From: Allobosea sp. UNC402CLCol
GTDB lineage: Bacteria; Pseudomonadota; Alphaproteobacteria; Rhizobiales; Beijerinckiaceae
Assembly (NCBI RefSeq): GCF_000745475.1
Contig: NZ_KN050692.1
Span: forward strand, 62,001 to 126,000
Direction of reading: 5' to 3'
DNA length: 64,000 nt
In this document: positions 1 through 7,718 of the stretch, piece by piece
Position numbering within the stretch: position 1 is the stretch's first letter
How the letters are laid out: each line of letters begins with the position of its first letter
The notes under the pieces: generated by a model
What the model was told of the DNA's origin: nothing
The model's input: the letters and a program-made list of their open reading frames with translations, nothing else
The model's database searches: none
Translations under genes and position numbers: made by a program

Positions 1-43
1 GGCCGGGGGGCAGGTCCGGCACGACCTGCCCTGCCCGGGAACG

Positions 44-78
44 AAAAAGGGCCTGAGCGATCTTTCGCTCAAGCCCTT
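44..78 (-). terminator. Rho-independent terminator of tRNA-Asn
   Basis: Read on the minus strand, a GGGC/TGAGCGA stem with a four-base loop is followed directly by a run of T (the A run at 44-48 on the plus strand). It lies 8 bp beyond the 3' end of tRNA-Asn, so it most likely ends that transcript. Confidence 0.8.
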
Positions 79-86
79 GAATTCGC

Positions 87-161
87 TGGCTCCCGGAGCA
101 GGATTCGAACCTGCGACCAATCGATTAACAGTCGATTGCTCTACCGCTGAGCTATCCGGGA
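87..161 (-). tRNA. tRNA-Asn (GTT)
   Basis: The minus strand folds as a 75-nt tRNA: acceptor stem TCCCGGA/TCCGGGA, D-arm with AGCTCAGCGGTAGAGC, anticodon loop CTGTTAA with anticodon GTT, T-arm GCAGG-TTCGAAT-CCTGC, and an encoded 3' CCA. A terminator follows at 44-78. All cloverleaf arms pair. Confidence 0.95.
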
Positions 162-329
162 ACGGTGGCCGGGGTAATAGCGGCGTGATCCCGACAGCGC
201 AACCCCCTTTGCGACCGCAAAACACATCTTCATGTCGGACAGGTGAAAGATGCGATGCCGGGTTGCGGTGCGTCCCGGCTTGTGGTTATAGCCGCTCTCG
301 CGGATGCGGCAGGGCCGTTTTCGCCGGAA

Positions 330-403
330 GGCCTCGTGGCGGAGTGGTTACGCAGAGGACTGCAAATCCTTGCACCCCGGTTCGATTCCGGGCGAGGCCT
401 CCA
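330..403 (+). tRNA. tRNA-Cys (GCA)
   Basis: A 74-nt cloverleaf with acceptor stem GGCCTCG/CGAGGCC, discriminator T, anticodon loop CTGCAAA (anticodon GCA), T-loop TTCGATT and an encoded CCA. It is transcribed on the plus strand, away from the tRNA-Asn gene 170 bp upstream, and toward the photolyase gene. Confidence 0.95.
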
Positions 404-523
404 AATAATCTTCTTGAAAACCGATCGTTTGGCTCCCGCGTATAGCGTCCGGGGCGATTGCGATGGCTGCCGCGCCGTTCGGCAGGCCACCGTCCGTCCC
501 CCGAGAAGCTCTGGCGAGGTCCG

Positions 524-1978
524 ATGACGCAGCGCAGCCTGCACTGGTTCCGGGACGATCTGCGGCTCGCCGATAACCCCGCCCTCACCTGCGCAGCGGA
601 ATCGGACGCCGTCCTGTGCCTCTATATTCTCGATGAAGACGGCGCGCGGCGCCCTCTCGGCGGCGCGGCGCGCTGGTGGCTGTCGCGCTCGCTCGCGGCG
701 CTTTCCGCCGCATTGGCCCGCAAGGGCGGCCGGCTGGACATCCTGCGCGGCGCCCCGACGACGCTGCTGCCGGCCCTCACCGAGGCGGCCGGAATCGAGC
801 GCGTTACCTGGAACCGCCGCTATGAGGCGGGATCGATCGCGCTCGATACGCGACTCAAGGAAAGGCTTTCCAGCGCGGGAATCGAGGTCCGCAGCTTCAA
901 CGCCAGCCTGCTGAACGAGCCGTGGCAGGTGACGACGCGCACCGGCCAGCCGATGAAGGTCTTCACGCCCTATTGGCGCGCGGCGCGCGAGCGCGGCGAG
1001 CCGGCAGCGCCTTTGCCCGCGCCCTCCCGAATCCGTTCCTTCCTGCTGCCCGATTCGTTCGGGAAACGCGCGCTTGCCCTGGAAGAGCTCGCTCTCGAAC
1101 CGACGCGGCCGGACTGGGCCGGCGGCCTGCGCGACGCCTGGACACCGGGCGAGGACGGCGCGCGGGAGCGGTTGGAGGATTGCCTGGGCGATTCGCTTGC
1201 TGGCTATGCGGAAGGACGCGACCGCCCCGACCGCGACTCGACATCGCGGCTCTCGCCGCATCTGCGCTTCGGCGAGATCGGCCCCCGCCAGATCTGGCAT
1301 GCGCTCGGAACGGCGCGTGACAATGGCGAGGCGGTTGGCTCGGCGGCGGATGCCGAGAAATTCCTGTCCGAGCTCGGCTGGCGCGAATTCTCCTATCACC
1401 TGCTTTTCCACAATCCCGAACTGGCGACGCGGAATTACGATGCGCGCTTCGATGCCTTTCCGTGGAAGGCGGACCAGCAGGCTTTGCGCCGCTGGCAGCG
1501 TGGCCGGACCGGCATTCCGCTCGTCGATGCCGGGATGCGCGAGCTCTGGGCCACGGGCTGGATGCACAACCGCGTGCGGATGGTCGTGGCCTCGTTCCTC
1601 ATCAAGCATCTCCTGCAGGACTGGCGGGAGGGCGAAGCCTGGTTCTGGGACACGCTGGTCGATGCCGATCCGGCCAACAATGCCGCGAGCTGGCAATGGG
1701 TGGCGGGGTCCGGGGCCGATGCCGCGCCCTATTTCCGGATCTTCAACCCCGTCACGCAGGGGCAGGCCCATGATCCGAAAGGCGCCTATGTCCGGCGCTG
1801 GGTGCCCGAGCTGGCCGGGCTTCCCGACACAGAGATCCACGCGCCGTGGAAAGCCTCGGAGGAGACCCTGCGCGCAGCGGGCATCCGGATCGGCGAGACC
1901 TACCCTGCCCCGCTCATCGACCTCGCCCTCGGGCGCCAGCGCGCGCTCGACGCTTTCGCCACGATCCGCGGCCGTTGA
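524..1978 (+). CDS. phrB: Deoxyribodipyrimidine photolyase
   Basis: This encodes a 484-residue class I CPD photolyase/cryptochrome-family protein that uses FAD and blue light to split UV-induced pyrimidine dimers. It starts with HWFRDDLRL, the Rossmann-like antenna domain occupies about residues 1-165, and the helical FAD domain follows. WREFSYHLLFHNP lies near 285, GWMHNRVRM near 345 and NNAASWQWVAGSG near 384, all hallmarks of the flavin and DNA-binding site. The ATG at 524 places the usual N-terminus; an ATG 22 codons upstream only adds a non-conserved leader. It is convergent with the SDR gene, 7 bp apart. Confidence 0.95.
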   Translation: MTQRSLHWFRDDLRLADNPALTCAAESDAVLCLYILDEDGARRPLGGAARWWLSRSLAALSAALARKGGRLDILRGAPTTLLPALTEAAGIERVTWNRRYEAGSIALDTRLKERLSSAGIEVRSFNASLLNEPWQVTTRTGQPMKVFTPYWRAARERGEPAAPLPAPSRIRSFLLPDSFGKRALALEELALEPTRPDWAGGLRDAWTPGEDGARERLEDCLGDSLAGYAEGRDRPDRDSTSRLSPHLRFGEIGPRQIWHALGTARDNGEAVGSAADAEKFLSELGWREFSYHLLFHNPELATRNYDARFDAFPWKADQQALRRWQRGRTGIPLVDAGMRELWATGWMHNRVRMVVASFLIKHLLQDWREGEAWFWDTLVDADPANNAASWQWVAGSGADAAPYFRIFNPVTQGQAHDPKGAYVRRWVPELAGLPDTEIHAPWKASEETLRAAGIRIGETYPAPLIDLALGRQRALDAFATIRGR

Positions 1979-1985
1979 CGTCGGT

Positions 1986-2771
1986 TCAACGCTGCCGGTC
2001 GACGACTCTGGAGAGCAGCGCGAAATAGACCGGATAGGGCAACAGCCGGGCCGCCTTCAGTATCCAGGCGAGACGGCGTGGAAAGGTGATCTCGAAGCCG
2101 CCGCGCTCGAAGCCGTCGACGATTCGCCGCGCGCTCTCCTCGACGCTCATCAGAAAGGGCATGGCGAAGCGGTTGCGCCGGGTCATCGGCGTGTCGACGA
2201 AGCCCGGATTGACGAGCTGAAGCCGAATCCCCGCGCGGCGGCAGTCCAGATACAGGGCCTCGCAGAGATGGATCGCCGCCGCCTTGGAGGCGCCATAGGC
2301 GGCCGCGCCGACGAGGCCGCGATAACCGACGAGCGAGGCGTTGACGGCGATCTGCCCGCGACCGCGCTGCGTCATGGGGGCTAACGCCGCCGCCAGGCCC
2401 TTGGCGACACCGAACAGGTTGACCGCCATCGCCGCTTCGACGTTTGCGGGCTCGAACGGGCCGCCCGTAGGGCCGGGGGCGACGCCGGCGTTGAGGAAAG
2501 CGAGCGCGATCGGCCCGTGCACGGTCTCGACGGCTTCGACGATGTCCCGCATCGCCTGTTCATCGGTGACGTCGCCGGCATGGGCGACGATCCGGCCGGG
2601 CAGGCTTTCGGCCTCGCGTGCGACGGCCTCGAGCGCGTCGGTCCGGCGGGCGGTGATCGCGACCGTCCAGCCGCGCCGCGCCAGTTCCAGCGCGACGGCC
2701 GCGCCGATGCCGGAGCTGGCGCCGGTGATCCAGGCGACGCCGTCCGTCGGTTTCATGCGGGGCAAGGCCAT
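1986..2771 (-). CDS. SDR family NAD(P)-dependent oxidoreductase
   Basis: A 261-residue classical short-chain dehydrogenase/reductase. The cofactor motif TGASSGIG begins near residue 16, an NAG-type motif (LNAGVAP) follows, then the catalytic serine region (NASLVGYRG) and the YGASK catalytic Tyr/Lys pair. The hydrophobic, basic C-terminus is typical of membrane-associated SDRs. The start at 2771 (MALPRM) was chosen because upstream codons are not SDR-like; the ATG at 2756 is also possible. Substrate cannot be read from the sequence. Nothing adjacent on the same strand suggests a pathway. Confidence 0.85.
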   Translation of the reverse strand: MALPRMKPTDGVAWITGASSGIGAAVALELARRGWTVAITARRTDALEAVAREAESLPGRIVAHAGDVTDEQAMRDIVEAVETVHGPIALAFLNAGVAPGPTGGPFEPANVEAAMAVNLFGVAKGLAAALAPMTQRGRGQIAVNASLVGYRGLVGAAAYGASKAAAIHLCEALYLDCRRAGIRLQLVNPGFVDTPMTRRNRFAMPFLMSVEESARRIVDGFERGGFEITFPRRLAWILKAARLLPYPVYFALLSRVVDRQR

Positions 2772-2941
2772 GGCGGCTCCGGATTGGTCGAGACCGCCAT
2801 CTAGGCATTGAATCGAGGGGCGGTAAGCCTCGCAGGCTGCGTCATCCCCGTTATCCCGCCAATGAGGTGGCACCCGCCCGGCAATCGGTGCAGTCTGCGG
2901 GCCGAAGGTGCCGCGAGCACCGCGAGCGAGACGACGAGATC

Positions 2942-3658
2942 ATGCCGACCGAACTGCTGTTCCGCCAGGATGCCTATCTGAAGGAGACGCCGGCGACCGT
3001 GGAAGCCGTCAACGAGCGCGGCGGTATCGTCCTCGATCGGACGATCTTCTACGCGACCGGCGGCGGCCAGCCCGGCGATGCCGGGCATCTGCGCCGGGCC
3101 GACGGCAACCTGATCGCGATCGGCACGACGATCTACGACCCCGAGGACAAGAGCCGCGTCCTCCATGTTCCCCTCGAAGGGCAGCCGGCGCCCGCGCCCG
3201 GCGAGGCTGTGACCGCGATTCTCGACTGGGAGCGGCGCTTCAAGCGCATGCGCATCCACACCGCGCTCCATCTGCTGAGCGTCGTGCTGCCCTACCCCGT
3301 CACCGGCGGCTCGATCGGCGACGGCGACGGCCGGCTCGATTTCGACATCCCCGAAGGCGGGCTCGACAAGGCCGAGCTGGCGGAGAAGCTCAATGTGCTC
3401 GTCGCCCGCAATGCCGACGTGACCGAGCGCTGGATCACCGACGCGGAGCTCGACGCCAATCCGGGGCTGGTCAAGACGATGTCGGTGAAGCCGCCGCGCG
3501 GCTCCGGCCGGGTCAGGCTGGTCGCGATCGGCGATATCGACCTCCAACCCTGTGGCGGCACGCATGTGCGCAACACCGCCGAGATCGGCCTTGTCGCCGT
3601 CACCGACATCGAGAAGAAGGGCAAGCAGAACCGGCGCGTCCGCATCGCGCTGGCCTGA
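2942..3658 (+). CDS. AlaX-type alanyl-tRNA editing protein
   Basis: A 238-residue free-standing homologue of the AlaRS editing domain, which hydrolyses Ser or Gly mischarged on tRNA-Ala in the cytoplasm. The zinc ligands are visible: HTALH near residues 106-110 and CGGTH near residue 204. An N-terminal AlaRS second-additional-domain-like beta region carries the ATGGGQPGD motif. The length fits the medium AlaX-M class. The start at 2942 is supported by MPTELLFRQDAYL, the usual N-terminus. A palindromic repeat separates it from the next gene. Confidence 0.9.
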   Translation: MPTELLFRQDAYLKETPATVEAVNERGGIVLDRTIFYATGGGQPGDAGHLRRADGNLIAIGTTIYDPEDKSRVLHVPLEGQPAPAPGEAVTAILDWERRFKRMRIHTALHLLSVVLPYPVTGGSIGDGDGRLDFDIPEGGLDKAELAEKLNVLVARNADVTERWITDAELDANPGLVKTMSVKPPRGSGRVRLVAIGDIDLQPCGGTHVRNTAEIGLVAVTDIEKKGKQNRRVRIALA

Positions 3659-3682
3659 GAAGCGGTTTTCGACGGAAGCACA

Positions 3683-3779
3683 CCGTCATTCCGGACCAGC
3701 GGCGAAGCCGCGCCGATCCGGAATCCATTGTCGGGCGATGTTCTCTACAATGGATTCCGGGTCAAGCCCGGAATGACGG
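3683..3779. repeat. Palindromic intergenic repeat, family A copy 1
   Basis: About 97 bp bounded by CCGTCATTCCGG and its exact inverse CCGGAATGACGG, with an inner pair GGAATCCATTGT / ACAATGGATTCC. It can form a long hairpin. It is closely similar to the copy at 5249-5346 and lies between alaX and a sulfurtransferase gene. Confidence 0.9.
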
Positions 3780-3826
3780 CGCGGTTCCAATAACCAACAA
3801 ACCTCGAATATCCCCAAGGACATCAC

Positions 3827-4681
3827 ATGGCCCGCGAAGACGTTTTCGTATCGACCGACTGGCTCGCCGAGCGCCTGAACGCGCCAGACGTCATCGTGGT
3901 CGACGGTTCCTGGTATCTCCCGGCCCATGGCCGCGATCCCCATGCCGAATTCGCCGAGCGGCGCATTCCCGGCGCGGTGCATTTCGACATCGACGCGGTC
4001 AAGGATACCGGCTCCGACCTGCCGCATATGCTGCCCCGGCCGGAGGCTTTCGCGGCGGCGGTCGGCGCCATGGGCATCGGCGACGGCATGCGCATCGTCG
4101 TCTATGACGGGCTCGGCCTGTTCTCGGCGCCGCGCGTGCGCTGGACCTTCCGCACCTTCGGCGCGAAGGATGTGGTGATCCTCGAAGGCGGCTTCCCGAA
4201 ATGGGAGAGCGAGGGCCGGCCGATCGAGCACGGCCCGCCGCGCGCCCGCTCCAACCGCAGCTTCACCGCGAGGCTCGACCATTCCGCCGTCGCCAGCGCC
4301 GAGGATGTCGCCAAGGCTCTCGCCAATGGCACGCAGGTCGTCGATGCCCGCCCGGCCGACCGCTTCCGCGGCGAGGCGCCGGAGCCGCGCCCGGGTGTCC
4401 GCTCCGGCCATATGCCGGGTGCGCGCAACGTGCCGGCGACCGCGCTGATCGCCAATGGCAGCCTGAAGGACCCGGCCGCGATCGCGGCCGCCTTTACCGA
4501 GGCGGGCGTCGATCTCGACAAGCCGCTGATCACGAGCTGCGGCTCGGGCGTCACCGCCGCGATCCTGTCGACGGCGCTGGAAAGCATCGGCAAGCCGGGA
4601 CGCGCGCTCTATGACGGGTCCTGGGCCGAATGGGGTGCGAGCGACCGGCCGCTGGCGACCGGGCCGGCGAAGACGGCCTGA
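3827..4681 (+). CDS. sseA: Thiosulfate/3-mercaptopyruvate sulfurtransferase
   Basis: A 284-residue protein with two rhodanese domains. The first (about 1-135) is catalytically inactive and the second (about 160-280) carries the active-site loop CGSGVTA with the persulfide cysteine near residue 238. CGSG(V/I)TA is the loop of 3-mercaptopyruvate sulfurtransferases, whereas thiosulfate rhodaneses usually have CRxGxx. It is probably cytoplasmic, since no signal peptide is visible. The ATG at 3827 gives MAREDVFVSTDWL, a standard start for the family. It is followed 26 bp later by the cupin gene and could be co-transcribed with it. Confidence 0.9.
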   Translation: MAREDVFVSTDWLAERLNAPDVIVVDGSWYLPAHGRDPHAEFAERRIPGAVHFDIDAVKDTGSDLPHMLPRPEAFAAAVGAMGIGDGMRIVVYDGLGLFSAPRVRWTFRTFGAKDVVILEGGFPKWESEGRPIEHGPPRARSNRSFTARLDHSAVASAEDVAKALANGTQVVDARPADRFRGEAPEPRPGVRSGHMPGARNVPATALIANGSLKDPAAIAAAFTEAGVDLDKPLITSCGSGVTAAILSTALESIGKPGRALYDGSWAEWGASDRPLATGPAKTA

Positions 4682-4707
4682 ATTCGGACGGACAACAGGA
4701 GGGTGCC

Positions 4708-5223
4708 ATGAGCGATCATTCGCACGACCACGACCATCCGCACGATCACGCCCATGACGAGCCGCGCTGGAAGCATGATGGCGTGCGCGTCATCACCGGC
4801 GACAAGCTGGACCCCAACACCGCGCAGACGCCGGGCATGTTCCGGCAGGCGGCGATCAACCACGCCCGCGTCGGCGCGCAGAAAATCTGGGCCGGCACGG
4901 TCGAGATCGAGCCCAACGCCAAGACCGGCGTGCACCATCACGGCGCGCTCGAAAGCGTGATCTATGTGGTGAGCGGCAAGGCCCGGATGCGCTGGGGGGA
5001 CCGGCTGGAATTCGTCGCCGAGGCCGGGCCGGGCGATTTCATCTATGTCCCGCCCTTCGTGCCGCACCAGGAGATCAACGCCGATCCCGACAACCCGCTG
5101 CAATGCGTGCTGGTGCGCTCGGACAACGAGGCGGTGGTGGTCAACATCACCGATGTCGACCCGGTCGAGAAGCCGGAAGAGGTCTATTGGGTCGACCCGA
5201 TCCACAAGCACCCGCACGGGTGA
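4708..5223 (+). CDS. Cupin-domain protein with His-rich N-terminus
   Basis: A 171-residue single-domain cupin. The first 18 residues alternate His and Asp (HDHDHPHDHAHD type), suggesting metal binding in addition to the cupin site. Cupin motif 1 is around GVHHHGALESVIYVVSGKA and motif 2 around PGDFIYVPPFVPHQE. The start at 4708 follows AGGAGGG at good spacing. No enzymatic function can be assigned; related proteins are often annotated as uncharacterised cupins. It lies 26 bp after the sulfurtransferase gene, on the same strand. Confidence 0.85.
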   Translation: MSDHSHDHDHPHDHAHDEPRWKHDGVRVITGDKLDPNTAQTPGMFRQAAINHARVGAQKIWAGTVEIEPNAKTGVHHHGALESVIYVVSGKARMRWGDRLEFVAEAGPGDFIYVPPFVPHQEINADPDNPLQCVLVRSDNEAVVVNITDVDPVEKPEEVYWVDPIHKHPHG

Positions 5224-5248
5224 GCGGGAGGGTTCCCATCGAACCGCG

Positions 5249-5346
5249 CCGTCATTCCGGACAAGCGGCGAAACCGCGCCGATCCGGAATCCATCGAAGG
5301 GCGCCAACGCTCTAGGATGGATTCCGGGTCAAGCCCGGAATGACGG
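5249..5346. repeat. Palindromic intergenic repeat, family A copy 2
   Basis: About 98 bp between CCGTCATTCCGG and CCGGAATGACGG. Both arms and the inner GATCCGGAATCCAT segment match copy 1 at 3683-3779. It sits between the cupin gene and the 3' end of trmO, where it could serve as a bidirectional transcript end. Confidence 0.9.
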
Positions 5347-5366
5347 CTTGGTTCGATTGCGAATTT

Positions 5367-5858
5367 TCACCCCGTCTCGAAATCGCCCGGCTGCGGCGGG
5401 GCGATCGGCTTGAACAGGGTGCGATCCGGCTTGATGTCGAGCAGCGGCGTCTCGTCGAGGCAGTCGAGCCCGCGCGCCAGCAGGACCGGGCCTTCGCGCG
5501 CGACCAGCGTCGCGATCGAGGTGCCGATCGGATTGGGCCTGACCGGCGTGCGCAAGGCGAACGTTCCGCGGGTCTCGCCGTTGTTGGCCGGACTCTGGCG
5601 GACGAGATCGCGGCGCGACTGGTGCAGCCAGTACAGCACCTCCAGCCGCTCGAAGCGCTCGATGCCGTCGAGCGCCTGATCCCAGGGCGCGAAGAGTTCG
5701 ATGCGGCAGATCGGTCCATCCGCCCTGCCCTGACGTGGGCAGGCCAATCGCGAGGTCCATGGCGTGCGGATCGTTCCGATGAAAGCGAGGCCGGCATCGG
5801 TCGCCTGCGGCGGCGCGACGGCGACCTCTTTGTCGCGGATCTCGTTCTCGCGGACCAT
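5367..5858 (-). CDS. trmO: tRNA (N6-threonylcarbamoyladenosine37-N6)-methyltransferase, TrmO/TsaA family
   Basis: A 163-residue TsaA-like (YaeB/VirR) beta-barrel protein. In the family these SAM-dependent enzymes methylate t6A37 in tRNA. Recognisable segments are IGTIRTPW near the N-terminus, the LEVLYWLHQSRRD strand and RGTFALRTPVRPNPIG, the SAM-binding signature. GLDCLDETPLLDIKP lies in the C-terminal half. The start at 5858 is 5 bp after the mop stop codon, so the two genes look co-transcribed. It could instead be a TsaA-domain paralogue with another substrate. Confidence 0.85.
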   Translation of the reverse strand: MVRENEIRDKEVAVAPPQATDAGLAFIGTIRTPWTSRLACPRQGRADGPICRIELFAPWDQALDGIERFERLEVLYWLHQSRRDLVRQSPANNGETRGTFALRTPVRPNPIGTSIATLVAREGPVLLARGLDCLDETPLLDIKPDRTLFKPIAPPQPGDFETG

Positions 5859-5863
5859 CGAAA

Positions 5864-6070
5864 TCAGTCGATCGCGATCATCACGTCGGACGCTTTCACC
5901 ACGGCATAGGCTTCCTTGCCAACGGTGAGGCCGAGATCGTCGACGGCCGCATTGGTGATCGAGGCGGTGACGACCGCGCCGCCGATGTCGATGCGGATAT
6001 GGGCGGTGGTGGCGCCCTTGGTGATCTCGACGATTCGGCCCTTGAGCTGGTTGCGCGCGCTGATCTTCAT
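5864..6070 (-). CDS. mop: Stand-alone molbindin (Mop/TOBE domain)
   Basis: A 68-residue single TOBE domain beginning MKISARNQLKG and containing VVTASITNAAVDDLGL and AVVKASDVMI, the classic molybdate-binding Mop pattern. Such proteins oligomerise to bind and store molybdate. It is transcribed divergently from modA and is followed by trmO. Its leader holds nine consecutive TC/AG dinucleotides directly upstream of the start. The ModE-like regulator at 16744-17094 lacks this domain, so the protein may also supply metal sensing; that is inference. Confidence 0.9.
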   Translation of the reverse strand: MKISARNQLKGRIVEITKGATTAHIRIDIGGAVVTASITNAAVDDLGLTVGKEAYAVVKASDVMIAID

Positions 6071-6072
6071 CG

Positions 6073-6090
6073 TCTCTCTCTCTCTCTCTC
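6073..6090. repeat. (TC)9 microsatellite in the mop leader
   Basis: Eighteen bases of uninterrupted TC dinucleotides; on the mop coding strand this reads (GA)9 and ends about 3 bp before the ATG. The GA-rich tract is where the ribosome binding site must lie, so changes in repeat number could alter translation. Confidence 0.9.
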
Positions 6091-6158
6091 TTTGGTGATG
6101 TGTCGGTCACGCGGTCGCAGCCGGCCGTCCTTGACTTGGCCGAGGGCGCACGGCAACC

Positions 6159-6185
6159 ATCGCTATATCCAACGATATACAACGA
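6159..6185 (+). promoter_or_regulatory. Mo-box-like ModE operator upstream of modA
   Basis: The sequence contains ATCGCTATAT and, after a short spacer, ATATACAACGA. The core TATATC-CAAC-GATATA (6164-6179) is a perfect inverted repeat. The outer half-sites resemble the known ModE site ATCGCTATATA-N6-TATATAACGAT, with one extra base in the right arm. It lies 20 bp before the modA start, in the divergent mop-modA region, where a repressor would block transcription. Confidence 0.65.
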
Positions 6186-6205
6186 CAAGCGCAGCGAGGG
6201 ACAGC

Positions 6206-7009
6206 ATGATCGACCGCCGGACGATGCTCGGGATGGGCCTGGCTCTTGCGATGGGCCTCGCCCCGAGCTTCAACGCCGCCCAGGCGCAGACGAAGGATCT
6301 CGTGATCTTCGCCGCGGCGAGCATGAAGAACGCGCTCGACGAGGCTACCGCCAACTGGGTCAAGGAAACCGGCAAGCCCGCGCCGAAGATCTCCTATGCC
6401 GCGAGCAACGTGCTCGCCAAGCAGATCGAGAGCGGTGCGCCGGCCGACCTCTTCGTCTCGGCCGATCTCGACTGGATGGACTATGCGGCGAGCAAGAACC
6501 TGATCAAGCCGGATACCCGCGTCAGCCTGCTCGGCAACAAGATCGTCCTGGTCGGCGCCAAGGATACGACCCTCAAGGTCGAGCTGGCGCCGGGAGTCGA
6601 TCTGAGCGGTGCGCTGGGTTCGAGCCGCCTCGCCATGGGCAATGTCGATTCCGTGCCGGCCGGCAAATACGGCAAGGCCGCGCTCGAGAAGCTCGGCGGC
6701 TGGGACAAGGTGAAGGACAAGATCGCGCAGGCCGACAATGTTCGCGCCGCCCTGCTCCTTGTTTCGCGCGGCGAGGCGCCGCTCGGTATCGTCTACGCCA
6801 CCGACGCCGCCGCCGACCCGCAGGTCAAGGTCGTCGCAACCTTCCCCGAGGGCTCGCACCCGCCGATCGTCTATCCGGTCGCCGTGACCAAGGATTCGGC
6901 CAATCCCGACGCGCTGGCTTTCCTGACCTATCTGCGCGGGCCCGCGGCCAAGCCGGTCTTCGAGAAGCAGGGCTTCACCGTCCTCAACAAGCCCGCCTCG
7001 TCGTCGTGA
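6206..7009 (+). CDS. modA: Molybdate ABC transporter, periplasmic binding protein
   Basis: A 267-residue periplasmic protein that captures molybdate or tungstate for ModBC. A signal peptide (MIDRRTMLGMGLALAMGLAP, cleaved after AQA) precedes the mature chain. The family motif IFAAASMKNALDE, a YAASNVLAKQIESGAPADLF segment and the conserved GNVDSVPAGKYG loop that contacts the oxyanion are all present. The ATG at 6206 is 20 bp after the Mo-box-like palindrome. modB and modC follow as one operon. Confidence 0.95.
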   Translation: MIDRRTMLGMGLALAMGLAPSFNAAQAQTKDLVIFAAASMKNALDEATANWVKETGKPAPKISYAASNVLAKQIESGAPADLFVSADLDWMDYAASKNLIKPDTRVSLLGNKIVLVGAKDTTLKVELAPGVDLSGALGSSRLAMGNVDSVPAGKYGKAALEKLGGWDKVKDKIAQADNVRAALLLVSRGEAPLGIVYATDAAADPQVKVVATFPEGSHPPIVYPVAVTKDSANPDALAFLTYLRGPAAKPVFEKQGFTVLNKPASSS

Positions 7010-7019
7010 GCCTGCCGGC

Positions 7020-7718
7020 TTGAGCCACTGGCTGACTCCCGAGGAATGGACAGCGGTCAGGCTGAGCCTGATCGTCGCCACGACCGCCACACTCGCGAGC
7101 CTGCCGCTCGGGCTCGTGGTCGCGCTCCTGCTGGCGCGCGGACGCTTCTGGGGCAAGTCGCTGCTCGATGCGGCGGTGCATCTGCCGCTGATCATGCCGC
7201 CCGTCGTCACCGGCTATCTGCTGCTGATCGGCTTCGGCCGGCGCGGGCCGATCGGCCAGTTCCTCTATGACTGGTTCGGCATCGTTCTCTCCTTCCGCTG
7301 GACCGGCGCGGCGCTGGCCTGCGGCGTGATGGGCTTTCCCTTGATGGTGCGGGCGATCCGGCTCTCTATCGAGGCCGTCGACCGCAAGCTGGAGGCGGCC
7401 GCCGGCACGCTCGGCGCCAATCCGCTCTGGGTCTTCCTCGTCGTGACGCTGCCGCTTTGCGTGCCCGGCATCCTCGCCGGCATGATCCTGTGCTTCGCCA
7501 AGGCGATGGGCGAATTCGGCGCGACCATCACCTTCGTCTCGAACATCCCGGGCGAGACACAGACCCTGCCCTCCGCCATCTATACCTTCACCCAGGTTCC
7601 CGGCGGCGAGACCGGCGCGATGCGATTGACGATCATCTCCATCGCGATCTCGGTCGCCGCCCTCTTCCTCTCCGAATGGATGGCGCGTCTGGTCGGCCGG
7701 CGGATCGCCGTCGAATGA
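7020..7718 (+). CDS. modB: Molybdate ABC transporter permease
   Basis: A 232-residue inner-membrane permease with about five hydrophobic segments and the EAA-type cytoplasmic loop (AAAGTLGANPLW, near residues 123-134) that docks on ModC. The conserved GEFGATITFVSNIPGETQT segment is diagnostic of ModB. The start used is TTG at 7020, which gives MSHWLTPEEW, the usual ModB N-terminus; no ATG lies nearby in frame. Its TGA overlaps the modC ATG in an ATGA arrangement. Confidence 0.93.
   Translation: MSHWLTPEEWTAVRLSLIVATTATLASLPLGLVVALLLARGRFWGKSLLDAAVHLPLIMPPVVTGYLLLIGFGRRGPIGQFLYDWFGIVLSFRWTGAALACGVMGFPLMVRAIRLSIEAVDRKLEAAAGTLGANPLWVFLVVTLPLCVPGILAGMILCFAKAMGEFGATITFVSNIPGETQTLPSAIYTFTQVPGGETGAMRLTIISIAISVAALFLSEWMARLVGRRIAVE

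Noticed and set aside
230..1840. A long minus-strand frame over the photolyase
   Set aside because: It runs across tRNA-Cys and the photolyase; the photolyase motifs settle the coding strand.
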